Assembly (NCBI GenBank): GCA_003353825.1
Contig: PIVW01000331.1
Location: forward strand, 1 to 6,622
Length of the DNA stretch: 6,622 nucleotides
Origin: Chloroflexota bacterium
Lineage (GTDB): Bacteria; Chloroflexota; Anaerolineae; J102
Direction of reading: 5' to 3'
Shown: positions 6,494 through 6,622 of the stretch, one piece after another
How positions within the stretch are numbered: the stretch's first letter is position 1
Layout: every line of letters begins with the position of its first letter
Made by a program: the position numbers and the translations under genes
The notes under the pieces: generated by a model
The model's input: only the letters and a program-made list of their open reading frames with translations
Told to the model about the DNA's origin: nothing
Database searches by the model: none

Positions 6494-6622
6494 TCCGTTA
6501 AAGACTGGTAGTGGTTATATATTAACTGATAGGACACCATTCTGTGTTGTAATAGTGGAGGTATAATAGGAGTACCGCCTCATGGAAGCTATCAGATTTA
6601 GAAAATGACAGTGTTTTTCGCA
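6494..6622 (+). other. Downstream tail with a TATAAT box and an 8-codon open frame
   Basis: No clear terminator follows the peptidase gene. A perfect TATAAT lies at 6562-6567, but no good -35 lies 16-18 bp upstream. AGGAG (6568-6572) precedes ATG 6582, which opens only eight codons (MEAIRFRK) before a TGA at 6606-6608. That stop overlaps another ATG (6605) that runs off the window. This could be a leader peptide coupled to a downstream gene, the start of a broken gene, or chance. Confidence 0.3.

Overview
The window looks like chromosomal DNA from a bacterium of the phylum Chloroflexota (Anaerolineae/Ardenticatenia-like). This rests on recognition, not on a search. Two large, separately transcribed genes encode secreted surface proteins of types common in that phylum: an SdrD-B/DUF11-repeat protein and a gingipain-family (C25) cysteine peptidase. 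Both end in the same kind of small beta-sandwich module followed by a short hydrophobic-basic tail (PIIPIMR; FYLPMVRAHQ), an ending I associate with exported Chloroflexota proteins.

Layout. Positions 1-649 hold no intact gene. On the minus strand (112-366) lies the decayed N-terminus of an insertion-sequence transposase whose start codon appears mutated to ATA. It is followed by a pair of 12-bp direct repeats containing TTGACA (518-550), a small hairpin and the ribosome binding site of the first gene. Positions 650-3241 encode an 863-residue exported protein: signal peptide, calcium-binding SdrD-B-like domain, four DUF11-like repeats and the C-terminal module. Repeats 2 and 3 are about 93% identical in DNA, so they are a recent duplication. 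A C10 tract just after them could cause frameshifts. Positions 3242-3637 are intergenic, with a 13-bp terminator-type stem and two hairpins in the probable leader of the next gene. Positions 3638-6493 encode a 951-residue C25 peptidase precursor with the His683/Cys717 dyad in place. Positions 6494-6622 carry no recognisable gene.

How the parts may work together. Both proteins are exported and share the C-terminal module, so they are probably delivered or anchored by the same route. The repeat protein would serve as a stalk or adhesin and the C25 enzyme as a surface protease or a processing enzyme. The processing idea is inference by analogy with PorU, the gingipain-family sortase of the Bacteroidetes type IX system. 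Nothing in the window shows it directly. The most interesting point is the shared C-terminal module and tail as a possible undescribed sorting tag.
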